Positions 37,738-46,256 of a stretch of DNA of 64,000 nt are shown here, piece by piece. The translations under genes were made by a program, and so were the position numbers. The stretch comes from an uncultured Roseobacter sp. (lineage in GTDB: Bacteria; Pseudomonadota; Alphaproteobacteria; Rhodobacterales; Rhodobacteraceae). The stretch is from positions 124,001 through 188,000 of the forward strand of contig NZ_CANLYL010000001.1 in the NCBI RefSeq assembly GCF_947495275.1, in the 5' to 3' direction. Position 1 is the stretch's first letter; each line of letters begins with the position of its first letter. The notes under the pieces were generated by a model. It made no database searches, had not been told where the DNA came from, and was given only the letters and a program-made list of their open reading frames with translations.

Positions 37738-38324
37738 TCAGCTCCCACTTGTTCTTCGAGCGATATGGCGGGCAAGTGGTCTTCGCCACCCATCATTTTC
37801 ACGATGGCCCGCAGGATCAGTTCCACATTGACCGAAATCAGCAGGATGATTCCCAAAAGCAGCGAAGCCATCATCCAGCTACGCGGGACGCGCAGCCAGG
37901 TCTCGAAACTCAAATCCATAGGAACATAAAGCGAGGCGGTTGCGAATTTCCCGGCAAATCCAGTGACTTCCGACCAACCGATTTGCACCGCGACAATCAG
38001 CACACCCAGGCTGACAAAAAGCAGAAACAGGCTGATCAGCGCACCCAGCCGCACCGGCAAAAGGCGGATCAGCGTGTCGATGGCCACGAAACCGCCGCGC
38101 CGGAAGGCCGTTGGCGCCATCAGGCCCGTCATCCACAACATACAAAACCGTGCGGCCTCATCGGGCCAGGGCAGCGCATTGTTCAGCGCATAGCGGTAAA
38201 ACACCTGAATGAGGATCGCCACCACCATGGCCGCCACAGCGAACACGCCAATGGCCCTGCCCAAGGTGAGCAACGCCTCATTCACCAGCCGGAGCGGTGT
38301 CATCACCGCCAGCAGTGCTCCCAT
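37734..38324 (-). CDS. TRAP transporter small permease (second system)
   Basis: DctQ-family subunit of 196 residues with four hydrophobic helices. Motifs: 'FYRYALNNALPWPDEAARF' in and after helix 1, then 'FVAIDTLIRLLP'. The start at 38324 is chosen because GGGAGGAGG lies 7 nt upstream; an ATG 14 codons earlier is rejected. It follows the flavin reductase gene by about 75 bp on the same strand and couples to dctM. Confidence 0.9.
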   Translation of the reverse strand: MGALLAVMTPLRLVNEALLTLGRAIGVFAVAAMVVAILIQVFYRYALNNALPWPDEAARFCMLWMTGLMAPTAFRRGGFVAIDTLIRLLPVRLGALISLFLLFVSLGVLIVAVQIGWSEVTGFAGKFATASLYVPMDLSFETWLRVPRSWMMASLLLGIILLISVNVELILRAIVKMMGGEDHLPAISLEEQVGAE

Positions 38325-38399
38325 ATCGGAGCCTCCTCCCTGTTGCCCGCTTTTGCGAGCTTTCAAACGGTCTGCGCCGTTCGTGTTATTGGCCCGTGT

Positions 38400-38924
38400 T
38401 TAGGGCCGGTTGTCAAACCGTCTGAAACGGCCTTGGCAGAAAATCAGCGCCTCCCCCTCCCGGGAAGCAGCTGACAGGACACGCCCCAGTACGATCGCAT
38501 GATCGCCTGCATCGTGTATCTGGTATGTGCTGCATTCAAATCGCGCCAGACAGTCGCCCAGCAACGGCACGCCTTGGGCGTTCAATTCCACGTCCAACCC
38601 ATCGAAAGCCTGACCGGAACGGGCAAAGCCCATGGCGATATCTTCGTGTTCGGAGGCCATGACGTGGATCGCAAAATGTTTCGCAGCGTTGAAATGCTGA
38701 AACCGGCTTGACGATTTGGCCGGGCTCCACATCACTAGCGGCGGATCCATCGAAATACTGGAAAACGAATTTGCCGTCATGCCGATCGGACCCGTCGGTG
38801 TCTGCGCGGTCACAACGGTCACACCAGTTGAGAATTGGCCAAGTGCGTCGCGAAACTGGCGCGCGGTATCTGCGGCGGGCATGAAAGGGCGCAATTGCGT
38901 CATCTGACGTGAACCATCTGCCAT
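38400..38924 (-). CDS. smoA: Flavin reductase, probable SmoA partner of the monooxygenase
   Basis: A 174-residue split-barrel flavin reductase: 'STGVTVVTAQTPTGPIGM', 'ANSFSSISMDPPLVMWSP' and 'DHAIVLGRVLSA'. It should use NAD(P)H to reduce FMN for the flavin monooxygenase two genes upstream. Its ATG overlaps the aldo/keto reductase stop (TAATG). The set flavin reductase plus aldo/keto reductase plus SsuD-like monooxygenase is the core of the Agrobacterium smo (sulfoquinovose monooxygenase) cluster. The family assignment is secure; the smo role is inferred from the neighbours. Confidence 0.75.
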   Translation of the reverse strand: MADGSRQMTQLRPFMPAADTARQFRDALGQFSTGVTVVTAQTPTGPIGMTANSFSSISMDPPLVMWSPAKSSSRFQHFNAAKHFAIHVMASEHEDIAMGFARSGQAFDGLDVELNAQGVPLLGDCLARFECSTYQIHDAGDHAIVLGRVLSAASREGEALIFCQGRFRRFDNRP

Positions 38925-39814
38925 TATGGCACCTCCTGACCGTTTGCGGCCTCATAAAGCTCGAACCATGTCTGGCGGTCCATTTCCACGCGCAGCGCAT
39001 CGCTGAAACTGGCGATCCGCGACAATGTATTGGTGCCCATGACCGGCAAGATGCCCGCCGGATGCGCCAGCAGCCAGGCCACGGCGACGGCGGCACGGTC
39101 CACACCTTGCGCCTCCGCCACACGGTCCATGTTTGCAGTCAGATCACTGCTGTCCGTCATTAAACTGCCCCCGCCCAACGGCGACCAGGCCATCGGGCTG
39201 ATCCGATGCTGTTGCAGATGCGCCAGATCGCCATTTGTCAAACTGTCGCGCGCGGCAAGCGACACTTCGATCTGATTGGTCACCAGAGGATTGCTCATCG
39301 CCGATTGCAGCAAATCCCAGTCCCAGGGGCGGAAATTCGACACGCCAGCCTCCCGAATCTTGCCGCTTTGGATCAGCGCGTCGAGGGCTGCACCGGTCTC
39401 GGCGGCATCCATCATCGGGTCGGGCCGGTGAATGAGCAGCAAGTCGATCTGCTCGATCCCCATATAGCTTAGCGACGCCTCGACGGAGGCCTGAATATGC
39501 GCAGCAGAAGTGTCGTAATATTTCACCCGCCGGTCACTGTACTTGCCAATCGGTGCGACGATGTCGCATTTGGTGACGATTTCGAGCTTGTCGCGCAGCC
39601 CGGGGCTTTGTTTCAGACAGGCCCCCAGCACGTCTTCGGCGACATAGCCGCCGTAGATATCGGCCTGATCCATGGTCGTGATGCCCTGGGCTAAACAGGC
39701 GTCGATCTTGGCGCGCACATGTTCGGGCGATGTGTTTTCATCATCGGCAAGCCGCCACATGCCATAGACAATGCGGCTGAAGTCAAGCGTGTCGGAAAGG
39801 GCTACACGGTCCAT
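38924..39814 (-). CDS. smoB: Aldo/keto reductase, probable SmoB (6-oxo-glucose reductase)
   Basis: NADPH-dependent TIM-barrel oxidoreductase of 296 residues, closest in look to the YdhF branch. The catalytic tetrad is complete: Asp and Tyr in 'MDQADIYGG', Lys in 'EIVTKCDI' and His in 'LLLIHRPDP'. The cofactor-binding end shows 'VMGTNTLSRI'. In the sulfo-SMO pathway this enzyme type reduces 6-oxo-glucose, formed by desulfonation of sulfoquinovose, to glucose. One-base overlaps on both sides (TGATG with the monooxygenase gene, TAATG with the flavin reductase gene) show tight coupling with the trio. Confidence 0.75.
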   Translation of the reverse strand: MDRVALSDTLDFSRIVYGMWRLADDENTSPEHVRAKIDACLAQGITTMDQADIYGGYVAEDVLGACLKQSPGLRDKLEIVTKCDIVAPIGKYSDRRVKYYDTSAAHIQASVEASLSYMGIEQIDLLLIHRPDPMMDAAETGAALDALIQSGKIREAGVSNFRPWDWDLLQSAMSNPLVTNQIEVSLAARDSLTNGDLAHLQQHRISPMAWSPLGGGSLMTDSSDLTANMDRVAEAQGVDRAAVAVAWLLAHPAGILPVMGTNTLSRIASFSDALRVEMDRQTWFELYEAANGQEVP

Positions 39815-40968
39815 CAGCGGCGATCTCCTGCGGCAAGCGGTGTCATGGGTGCCGCGGTCGGCACACGTCCGTAAGCCTCTGGCAATGAACAGGTTTTCAG
39901 ATGCGGCATCACCAAACGACCAAAATGTTCGGCTTCATCAATATGGGGATAGCCGGAAAAGATGAACGCGCGGATGCCCATTTTCTGATAGGCTTCGATC
40001 TCTGACAGGACCTGATCGGCAGACCCCACCAGCGCCGCACCACAGCCGGACCGCGCGCGCCCCACGCCTGTCCACAGATGCGGTTCCACGTAGCCAAATT
40101 CATCGGCAATATCGCGGTTTTTGGATTGATGCGACACACCCAGAGAAGTCGCATCCAGAGCGCGTTCACGGATTTTGCGACCATAGTCGTCATCCAGCTT
40201 GGAGACGATGTAATCCGCGTATTCCTTGGCCTCGGCTTCGGTGTCGCGTACGATCATATGCACGCGCAATCCGTAATCCAGCGTCCGGCCTTTTTCTGCC
40301 GCGCGGGCGTGTACCGCCTGCATCCGGCCCGCTATCTGTTCCTTGGGCTCGGGCCACATCAGGTAGACGTCACAATGTTCCGCACACAGATCGAGTGCGG
40401 CCGGAGAATACCCGCCGAAATACAGCAGCGGCCCTCCGGTCTGATAGGGTTTTGCCGGGTCCGATGTCACGCTGGAGAATTGATAGACCTCGCCCTGATG
40501 GTTGATCTCGTCCTGTGTCCAGGCCTGTTTGAGGATCTCGACGACCTCGCGCGACCGTTGATACCGGAAACTGCTGTCCGCCTTTTCACCGGGGAAATCA
40601 GAACTGATGATATTGACCGTCAGACGCCCTTCAAGCATGTGATCGAGCGTTGCAATGGTGCGCGCCAGCATGATGGGTTGCATTTCGCCGCAACGCACCG
40701 CTGCCAGCAGGTTGATTTTCGACGTAATCGGCGCGCATCCTGCGACAAAGCTCAGCGTGTCCTGCCCCACCTGATAGGAGGACGGACACAGGATGTTGCG
40801 GAATCCCTGTGCTTCTGCGGTTTTCACGATGTCAGAACAATGCGCCCAGCTTGAGCGTAAATCACCATCCGGCACGCCCAGAAACTGATAGTCATCCGAG
40901 CAAAGCGCAGAAAACCACGACACTTCTGCCGCATCCAGATCAGCTGAGGTTACCGGCACGATCGTCAT
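39814..40968 (-). CDS. smoC: SsuD-like flavin-dependent monooxygenase, probable sulfoquinovose monooxygenase SmoC
   Basis: Luciferase-like monooxygenase of 384 residues, the length of the alkanesulfonate monooxygenase SsuD. It has 'SSYQVGQDTLSFVAG', 'AVRCGEMQPIMLARTIATLD', 'GRLTVNIISSDFPGE' and 'LYFGGYSPAALDLCAEHCDVYLMWPE', the last being the FMN and phosphate-binding region of the family. The enzyme class cleaves C-S bonds of sulfonates with FMNH2 and O2, releasing sulfite and an aldehyde. Together with the aldo/keto reductase and flavin reductase it forms an operon as in smoCBA. Other alkanesulfonates are possible substrates; sulfoquinovose is the best guess from context. Confidence 0.75.
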   Translation of the reverse strand: MTIVPVTSADLDAAEVSWFSALCSDDYQFLGVPDGDLRSSWAHCSDIVKTAEAQGFRNILCPSSYQVGQDTLSFVAGCAPITSKINLLAAVRCGEMQPIMLARTIATLDHMLEGRLTVNIISSDFPGEKADSSFRYQRSREVVEILKQAWTQDEINHQGEVYQFSSVTSDPAKPYQTGGPLLYFGGYSPAALDLCAEHCDVYLMWPEPKEQIAGRMQAVHARAAEKGRTLDYGLRVHMIVRDTEAEAKEYADYIVSKLDDDYGRKIRERALDATSLGVSHQSKNRDIADEFGYVEPHLWTGVGRARSGCGAALVGSADQVLSEIEAYQKMGIRAFIFSGYPHIDEAEHFGRLVMPHLKTCSLPEAYGRVPTAAPMTPLAAGDRR

Positions 40969-41023
40969 AAATGTCCCTTTGCGCGGATTGCGTTGATTTC
41001 CTCTTGAATAGCATTCGCAAACT

Positions 41024-41045
41024 GGTAGATCAATGGTGTATCAAT
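41024..41045. repeat. Tandem direct repeat in the smoC-GntR intergenic region
   Basis: GGTAGATCAAT is immediately followed by GGTGTATCAAT (9 of 11 matches) in the 101-bp divergent region, 25 bp before the regulator start. TTGAT at 40993 is complementary to the ATCAA in the repeats, so an inverted arrangement is also possible. Candidate operator for the GntR-type protein. Confidence 0.35.
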
Positions 41046-41069
41046 TTTCAATTTCCACGGCACTGTTCG

Positions 41070-41777
41070 ATGGCCCTGTCCCAGCAAAATGCAAACGCCC
41101 TGCCCAAATATATCCAGTTGAGCGAACTGCTCATCCGGGACATTGATGCCGGTCGCTTGCTGGATGGTGAGCGTTTGCCGCCAGAGCGCGAGATGGCGCA
41201 GGCGCTTGGCACCTCCATAGGGACATTACGCAAGGCGCTGGCTGATCTGGAAAGCAAAGGCCTGCTGCGCCGGGTGCAGGGTTCCGGCAACTACATCCGC
41301 AAATCGGCCAAGGCTGCCGGTGTCTATGCCATGTTCCGGCTTGAATTGCTGTCTGGCGGCGGCCTGCCCACAGCCGATATCCTGTCGGTCGAAAGTCAGA
41401 TCAAACCCTCCGATCTGCCGCCCTTTGGCACCAGCAGTCGCGCGACCCGCATCCGGCGGCAGCGCTACCTCAATGATGTAGCAATTGCGGTGGAAGAAAT
41501 CTGGCTGGATGCCAGCGTCGGGGAATTGAGCGCGGATCTGCTGTCTGATTCTCTCTATCAGACCTATCTCAAACGTCTCCACTTCTGGATCACCCGCGCA
41601 GAAGACCGGGTCAGCATCGGCGCCCTGCCCGACTGGACCCCGTCCCTTTTCGGATCCTCGGGTCAACCCAGCGGCTATATTGAACGGTTCAGCTGGTCCG
41701 ACCAGCCCCATCCCATCGAATTCTCACGCACATGGTTTGACACCGCCAAAGCCGTCTACGTGCAACGGCTGAAATAA
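41070..41777 (+). CDS. GntR-family regulator (HutC/UTRA type)
   Basis: A 235-residue regulator. The winged helix-turn-helix lies at about 10-75 ('LPPEREMAQALGTSIGTLRKALADLE', shown here as two parts: recognition helix 'SIGTLRKALADLE' and wing 'RRVQGSGNYI'). A UTRA ligand-binding domain follows (about 90-235), which usually senses a sugar phosphate or similar metabolite. The ATG at 41070 places the domain at the N-terminus; an upstream start at 40971 lacks conserved sequence. It is divergent from smoC and 10 nt ahead of the Gfo/Idh gene. Characterised smo clusters use a different regulator family, so this is a variant. Confidence 0.85.
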   Translation: MALSQQNANALPKYIQLSELLIRDIDAGRLLDGERLPPEREMAQALGTSIGTLRKALADLESKGLLRRVQGSGNYIRKSAKAAGVYAMFRLELLSGGGLPTADILSVESQIKPSDLPPFGTSSRATRIRRQRYLNDVAIAVEEIWLDASVGELSADLLSDSLYQTYLKRLHFWITRAEDRVSIGALPDWTPSLFGSSGQPSGYIERFSWSDQPHPIEFSRTWFDTAKAVYVQRLK

Positions 41778-41787
41778 GGACACCCCA

Positions 41788-42882
41788 ATGACCAAGACCA
41801 CGCGATACGGCCTGATTGGCTGCGGCATGATGGGCCAGGAGCACATCAAGAACATCGCCCTGCTGCCGGACACCGCTGTAACCGCGATTTTCGAACCCGA
41901 TGCGGGGATGCGCGCAATCACGGCGCAGCTTGCGCCGGATGCGAAATTCGTGGAGAGCCTGGGCGATCTGCTGGCCATGGCTGAACTGGATTGTGTGGTG
42001 ATCACCAGCCCAAATTTCTGTCACGCAGCACAAATCACCGAAATTGCCGCCAAACGGCCGCTGCCTTTGCTGGTGGAAAAGCCCCTGCTCACCGATCCCG
42101 ATGACATTCCCACTCTGACGCAGATTGCAGCCTCCTATCCCGCGCCGATCTGGGTAGCGATGGAATACCGCTACATGCCGCCCATTGCTGCCTTACTGCA
42201 GGACGCAGACGCTGTGACCGGGGGCACCAGACTGCTGACGATCCGCGAACACCGATTTCCCTTTTTGCCAAAGGTTGGCAACTGGAACCGGTTCAGCCAG
42301 CAGACCGGCGGCACATTTGTCGAGAAATGCTGCCATTTCTTCGACCTCATGCGTCTGATTATCGGCACCGATCCGATCCGCGTCATGGCCAGTGCCGGGC
42401 AGGATGTGAACCATCTGGACGAAACTTATGACGGTGCCGTGCCCGACATTCTGGACAACGGCTACGTCATTGTCGATTTCGAGGGCGGTGCACGGGCGCT
42501 GTTGGAGCTTTGCATGTTTGCTGAAGGCGCACGCTATCAGGAGGTCATTTCCGCAGTGGGTGCCGCCGGAAAAATCGAGGCCCATGTTCCCGGCCCCACC
42601 CGGTTCTGGCCTGCTGATCTCGGACCTTCACCGACGCCAATTCTTGAAATCAGCCCCCGCGCACCGAAACGCCCAGAAATCCGCGAAATCCCTGTCGATC
42701 CGACGTTGCTCGAAGCCGGCGATCATAACGGATCGACCTTTTACCAACACCAGGGTTTTCTGGCCTTGTTGCACGGTGCGCGCTCTCAACCGGACGTATC
42801 TTTTGAGGACGGGCTCTGGGCGGTGAGAATAGGCATGGCCGCGCAGCAATCGGCAGCCACAGGTCAGGCCGTGGCGCTTTAG
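41788..42882 (+). CDS. Gfo/Idh/MocA-family oxidoreductase, candidate NAD-dependent sulfoquinovosidase
   Basis: A 364-residue NAD(P)-dependent enzyme. The Rossmann motif 'GLIGCGMMGQEH' is at the N-terminus, the conserved 'LLVEKPLL' (family motif EKP) lies near 95-100, and the C-terminal catalytic region has 'GGTFVEKCCHFFDLMR'. The family includes sugar dehydrogenases and also GH109/GH188 glycosidases, which cleave glycosides by a transient NAD-dependent oxidation. No GH31 sulfoquinovosidase exists in this locus, so this protein may be the hydrolase that frees sulfoquinovose from its glycoside. That role is inference; an ordinary sugar dehydrogenase is the alternative. It is in an operon with the GntR regulator. 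Confidence 0.7.
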   Translation: MTKTTRYGLIGCGMMGQEHIKNIALLPDTAVTAIFEPDAGMRAITAQLAPDAKFVESLGDLLAMAELDCVVITSPNFCHAAQITEIAAKRPLPLLVEKPLLTDPDDIPTLTQIAASYPAPIWVAMEYRYMPPIAALLQDADAVTGGTRLLTIREHRFPFLPKVGNWNRFSQQTGGTFVEKCCHFFDLMRLIIGTDPIRVMASAGQDVNHLDETYDGAVPDILDNGYVIVDFEGGARALLELCMFAEGARYQEVISAVGAAGKIEAHVPGPTRFWPADLGPSPTPILEISPRAPKRPEIREIPVDPTLLEAGDHNGSTFYQHQGFLALLHGARSQPDVSFEDGLWAVRIGMAAQQSAATGQAVAL

Positions 42883-42969
42883 TCTAAAAAACGACATCGC
42901 GCGACGAAATGGTGGTTGACCCTGCGCGCCAGCTCAGGTCCCTTTTCATCAGCTTGAAAAGGAAGTGCC

Positions 42970-43758
42970 ATGTTGCCGCCCGTTGATCTGGATCGTTACC
43001 CGTTGCATCTGCCCGAAAGTGCTGCCTGCAAGGCGCTGGTCGCACAGTGCAAGGCAGACCTCGCCCGTGATGGGATGTTCAACCTCGAAGGTTTCATGCT
43101 GCCGGAAGCGATTGCGAGAACGGTCGCTGAAACATCACCGCGGCTCAACGCGCAAGAGGCGTTTACACATGCGCGCCGTCATAACATCTACTTCAAGCCG
43201 ATGCCGGATTTGCCTGCCGGGCATCCTGCATTGAAGGAAGTTGAAACCCGTAACTACACGCTATGCGCGGACCAGTGCGAAGGCACGCCGGTGGACGACA
43301 TCTATTCCTGGCAACCTTTGGCTGACTTTCTCGCCCGCACCATGGATCACGACGCCCTTTATCCCATGCCTGACCCCCTCGCCCGTTTCAACGTCATGGG
43401 GTATCCTGAAGGGTGGGGGTTGAACTGGCACTTCGACAGATCGCAATTCACCACCACATTGCTGCTGCAGGCCCCATTGGAAGGGGGCGAATTCATCTAT
43501 CGCTCTGAGCTGCGCACTGATGACGATCCAAACTACGACGGTGTCGCAAAACTTTTGAACGGCGACGATCCGGAGGTAAAGTCATTCAGGGCGGAGGCCG
43601 GCACCTTGAATGTCTTCAAGGGAAAAAATACCGCGCATCGTGTCGCCCCCGTCATTGGGCAGGTGCCGCGAATTGTCACCGTTTTCACCTATTACGACCG
43701 GCCCGGGGTGATGTTCAGCAAAGAGGAACGCATGGGCTTTTATGGAAGAGAGGCCTGA
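42970..43758 (+). CDS. 2-oxoglutarate/Fe(II)-dependent oxygenase-like protein
   Basis: A 262-residue cupin-fold oxygenase-like protein. Candidate iron ligands are His and Asp in 'LNWHFDRSQFTT' and a distal His in 'KNTAHRVAPV', followed by an Arg ('VPRIVTVF') that would bind 2-oxoglutarate; this fits the HxD...H...R facial-triad pattern. It resembles HalD/ArpA-like proteins, of which several are poorly characterised. It lies 87 nt downstream of the Gfo/Idh gene on the same strand, so it may belong to the same unit. The substrate is unknown. It could act on a sulfonate or an amino acid. Confidence 0.7.
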   Translation: MLPPVDLDRYPLHLPESAACKALVAQCKADLARDGMFNLEGFMLPEAIARTVAETSPRLNAQEAFTHARRHNIYFKPMPDLPAGHPALKEVETRNYTLCADQCEGTPVDDIYSWQPLADFLARTMDHDALYPMPDPLARFNVMGYPEGWGLNWHFDRSQFTTTLLLQAPLEGGEFIYRSELRTDDDPNYDGVAKLLNGDDPEVKSFRAEAGTLNVFKGKNTAHRVAPVIGQVPRIVTVFTYYDRPGVMFSKEERMGFYGREA

Positions 43759-43763
43759 ACCTG

Positions 43764-44639
43764 TCAGGGTGACAGCAATTTCACGCCCGAAATCCGGGCA
43801 ATATCCAGAACGTCCTCGTCGTAAATCTCGGTCAGCTCAGACACCAACTCGTCTGTCCAGCCAGGCATATCAAGCTCTTCTTCGATCGCATCTTCCCTGG
43901 CGAACTTGTCGAGAAACGCAACCGCGACATGCTGTTTCTGGGTTTCGGTCATGTCGGCATGTGTCTCCAGGTAATGACGAAACCTGACCATTCCTTCGGG
44001 CACCATGATCTCCGTCAGCAGATCGAATCCGCCGATGACGTCTTCGCCCTGTTCGAGCCCGGCCATGTCGCGAATGATCCCGGACCAAATGAGGGGGGCA
44101 TCCTCGTTGCACCAAACCGTAATGGATACCTCCGGGGCTGCTTCGCGAATACGCAGTAAGGTGTCTGACCATCTGACTGCAAGGGGGTCTACGCCGCCCA
44201 TGAAACTCCCCAACCCGTCGCGCGGTGACTTTGCAAATGCTGCGGGCAGAAAACTGGCGGGATTGCGCAGAGCCATGAACAGTTCGATCTGATCCTCGCC
44301 AAAAATTTCAGACATGTAGACCATCCGCTCAGGCGCATTGGGATAAAGCATGCCTCTGCGCACCGCTGCTCTGGGCGCGCCAAAGAAATGCGCGTTCGAT
44401 AGCAAGACGCGATCCGCGTTTTCGTCATCCAGAATAGCGTCCAGCAAAACCTCTCGCGCATTCTCGGACGCATCAGAGCTTGCCATCGCATTCATGGTCT
44501 CACGCAACAGACGACGGTACTTTCCAGGACCAGGAACTGCCACACCTCGCGCCTTGAAGGCCTCCTTGTTGCGCAACAGGCATTTCATGAGCCGCTCTTC
44601 TTCTGTAAAATGAGCGCCAGTGTGGAAAACCAGTTGCAT
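43764..44639 (-). CDS. Hypothetical protein, possibly sulfotransferase-like
   Basis: A 291-residue protein with no signal peptide or TM segment that I can see. The first residues ('LVFHTGAH') resemble the N-terminal strand and loop of sulfotransferase-like P-loop proteins seen in roseobacters, and 'LFMALRNPASFLPAAF' resembles the 3'-phosphosulfate-binding 'LRNP' region. I do not recognise the family with certainty and assign no activity. It converges on the oxygenase gene with a 5-nt gap and starts 125 bp before tRNA-Thr, so it is the last chromosomal gene before the island. Confidence 0.6.
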   Translation of the reverse strand: MQLVFHTGAHFTEEERLMKCLLRNKEAFKARGVAVPGPGKYRRLLRETMNAMASSDASENAREVLLDAILDDENADRVLLSNAHFFGAPRAAVRRGMLYPNAPERMVYMSEIFGEDQIELFMALRNPASFLPAAFAKSPRDGLGSFMGGVDPLAVRWSDTLLRIREAAPEVSITVWCNEDAPLIWSGIIRDMAGLEQGEDVIGGFDLLTEIMVPEGMVRFRHYLETHADMTETQKQHVAVAFLDKFAREDAIEEELDMPGWTDELVSELTEIYDEDVLDIARISGVKLLSP

Positions 44640-44764
44640 AATGCGTCAAGCCCAGGAAATTACCTCACGACACGCTAGCTTGAGAGAGCGTGGTATTCAA
44701 ACCGAAACAAAGATGATTTCCCCTCTTGCACGGTGCGATCAAACTGACTAAACGACCGCTTAGA

Positions 44765-44840
44765 GCCCCTATAGCTCAGCTGGTAGAGCAACTGATTTGT
44801 AATCAGTAGGTCCGCGGTTCGAGTCCGTGTGGGGGCACCA
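44765..44840 (+). tRNA. tRNA-Thr (anticodon TGT)
   Basis: A full 76-nt cloverleaf: acceptor GCCCCTA pairs with TGGGGGC (one G-T pair), the D arm contains AGCTCAGCTGGTAGAGC, the anticodon stem-loop is CTGATTTGTAATCAG with anticodon TGT, the T arm is CGCGGTTCGAGTCCGTG, and CCA is encoded. It reads ACA codons. The 3' end of this tRNA is the likely integration site of the island, since an integrase gene follows at 44932. Confidence 0.95.
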
Positions 44841-44931
44841 TTTCTCTCTAAGAAACCCTTTATTTCCTTGATTATATCGCGTTCGGCTGTCTATCACGAC
44901 ACACACGGCGACACACATCGAGGACACAAAG

Positions 44932-46256
44932 ATGGCCCTAAGCACCAAAATCAAACATGTGGATAAGCGGCCAAACGGGGTTTTGAGGTTTAGAAGACGG
45001 TTTCCGAAAGATGTTGCTGAGATGCTTGGCGAGCCAGCCTTGCAGGTTCACATCAAAAATCGCGACGGCCTCGCTTTTCATCGAGAATATCAGGCCATCA
45101 TGCAAGAGTTCGACCGGATGGTGTCCGAGGTCCGCAGCCGTATCGATGGCAATGACACGAGATTACCAATCGAAAGATGGTATGAAGCACTGCTTAAGCG
45201 CGAAAAGCTGGCGTCTGAGACCATTGGCCTCGAAGAAGACCCAGAGTTTGCCGCTAGGGAGATTGCCAAGGGCCTCTCGGAGCAGCCTAATACTGACCCG
45301 CTGTTGTTGAAGGCCTTGGTGAACCCGGACGCCGATGCTCCTGAACTGTCACTGCAGGACGCCAAGATGATGTATGCTCGGGACAAGCGGTTTCCTGATA
45401 ATGAGATTGTCCGTCTTGACCGGATTACACGCCGTCTTGAGGAAGCCCTAGGACCGCTCGATGAGGTGACCCTCGAGGGGCTGCGACGAGATCACGGCAG
45501 GCGCTACATGGACCTGATGCTCAAGACTACTAAGTCAGATGGTCAGCCGCTGTCTGTCGCTACATGCTCTAAGGAGAGCAAAATCATCGCTGCTATGGTC
45601 AACCATGCCATGCGTGAAGGTGACATCGACACAAAGAACCCGTTCATCGGCCTTCCGTGGCCCAAAGACACTGGCCCGAAGGTGAACAAGAAGCTGCCAT
45701 TGCCAGACGGTTTGATTGAGAATGTGGAAGAGCGGCTCAAGGAAGGTCGAACCAAGGAGCTTCCAGTGATGTGGCGATTGTTGAAAGGGACAGGTATGCG
45801 GCTCGGTGAAATTGCTGGTCTTTGTTACGAAGACATCGTCCTTGATGCAGAGACACCTCATATTCTTGTTCGCCCCAATGCAATTCGCGACCATAAGACA
45901 GCCTCAAGCAACCGCTCTGTTCCCCTTGCTGGAGGCACCTTGACAGCCGCTGAGGAAGCCCTTGAGGGTGTTGGCTCAGGAGAACCTGCTTCGCTCGATA
46001 CGCTCGAGATAGGGGCGCTGACGCGGCCTCTGCGGCTTTGATGAAAGCCGTTCGTGCGGAGACCAAAGACAAGCGGCTTACTGTGCACGGCCTGAGACAC
46101 CGAGTATCTGACAAACTAAGAGACGCAGGTGCACCTGTGGAGGTTCGCCACGGTTTTCTCGGGCATTCATCCTCCGCAATAGCGGAGACAACTTACGGTT
46201 CACCGCGGGCAAGACTGAACGAGTATCTTAGGTGGGCGGTAAAATCGAAACTATGA
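44932..46256 (+). pseudogene. Phage-type tyrosine integrase, split by a frameshift
   Basis: An intact gene would encode about 440 residues. The first frame (44932-46041) holds the N-terminal DNA-binding domains and the first catalytic Arg in 'GTGMRLGEIAGL' (near 289). After about residue 350 the frame ends in unrelated sequence. From about 45992 another frame continues the protein ('RYARDRGADAASAALMK') and carries 'VHGLRH' (His-x-x-Arg), 'GFLGHSS' and the nucleophile Tyr in 'TTYG'. A single-base indel at about 45985-45995 thus separates the two halves. It could be a real inactivating mutation or a sequencing error. It lies 92 nt after tRNA-Thr. Confidence 0.85.
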
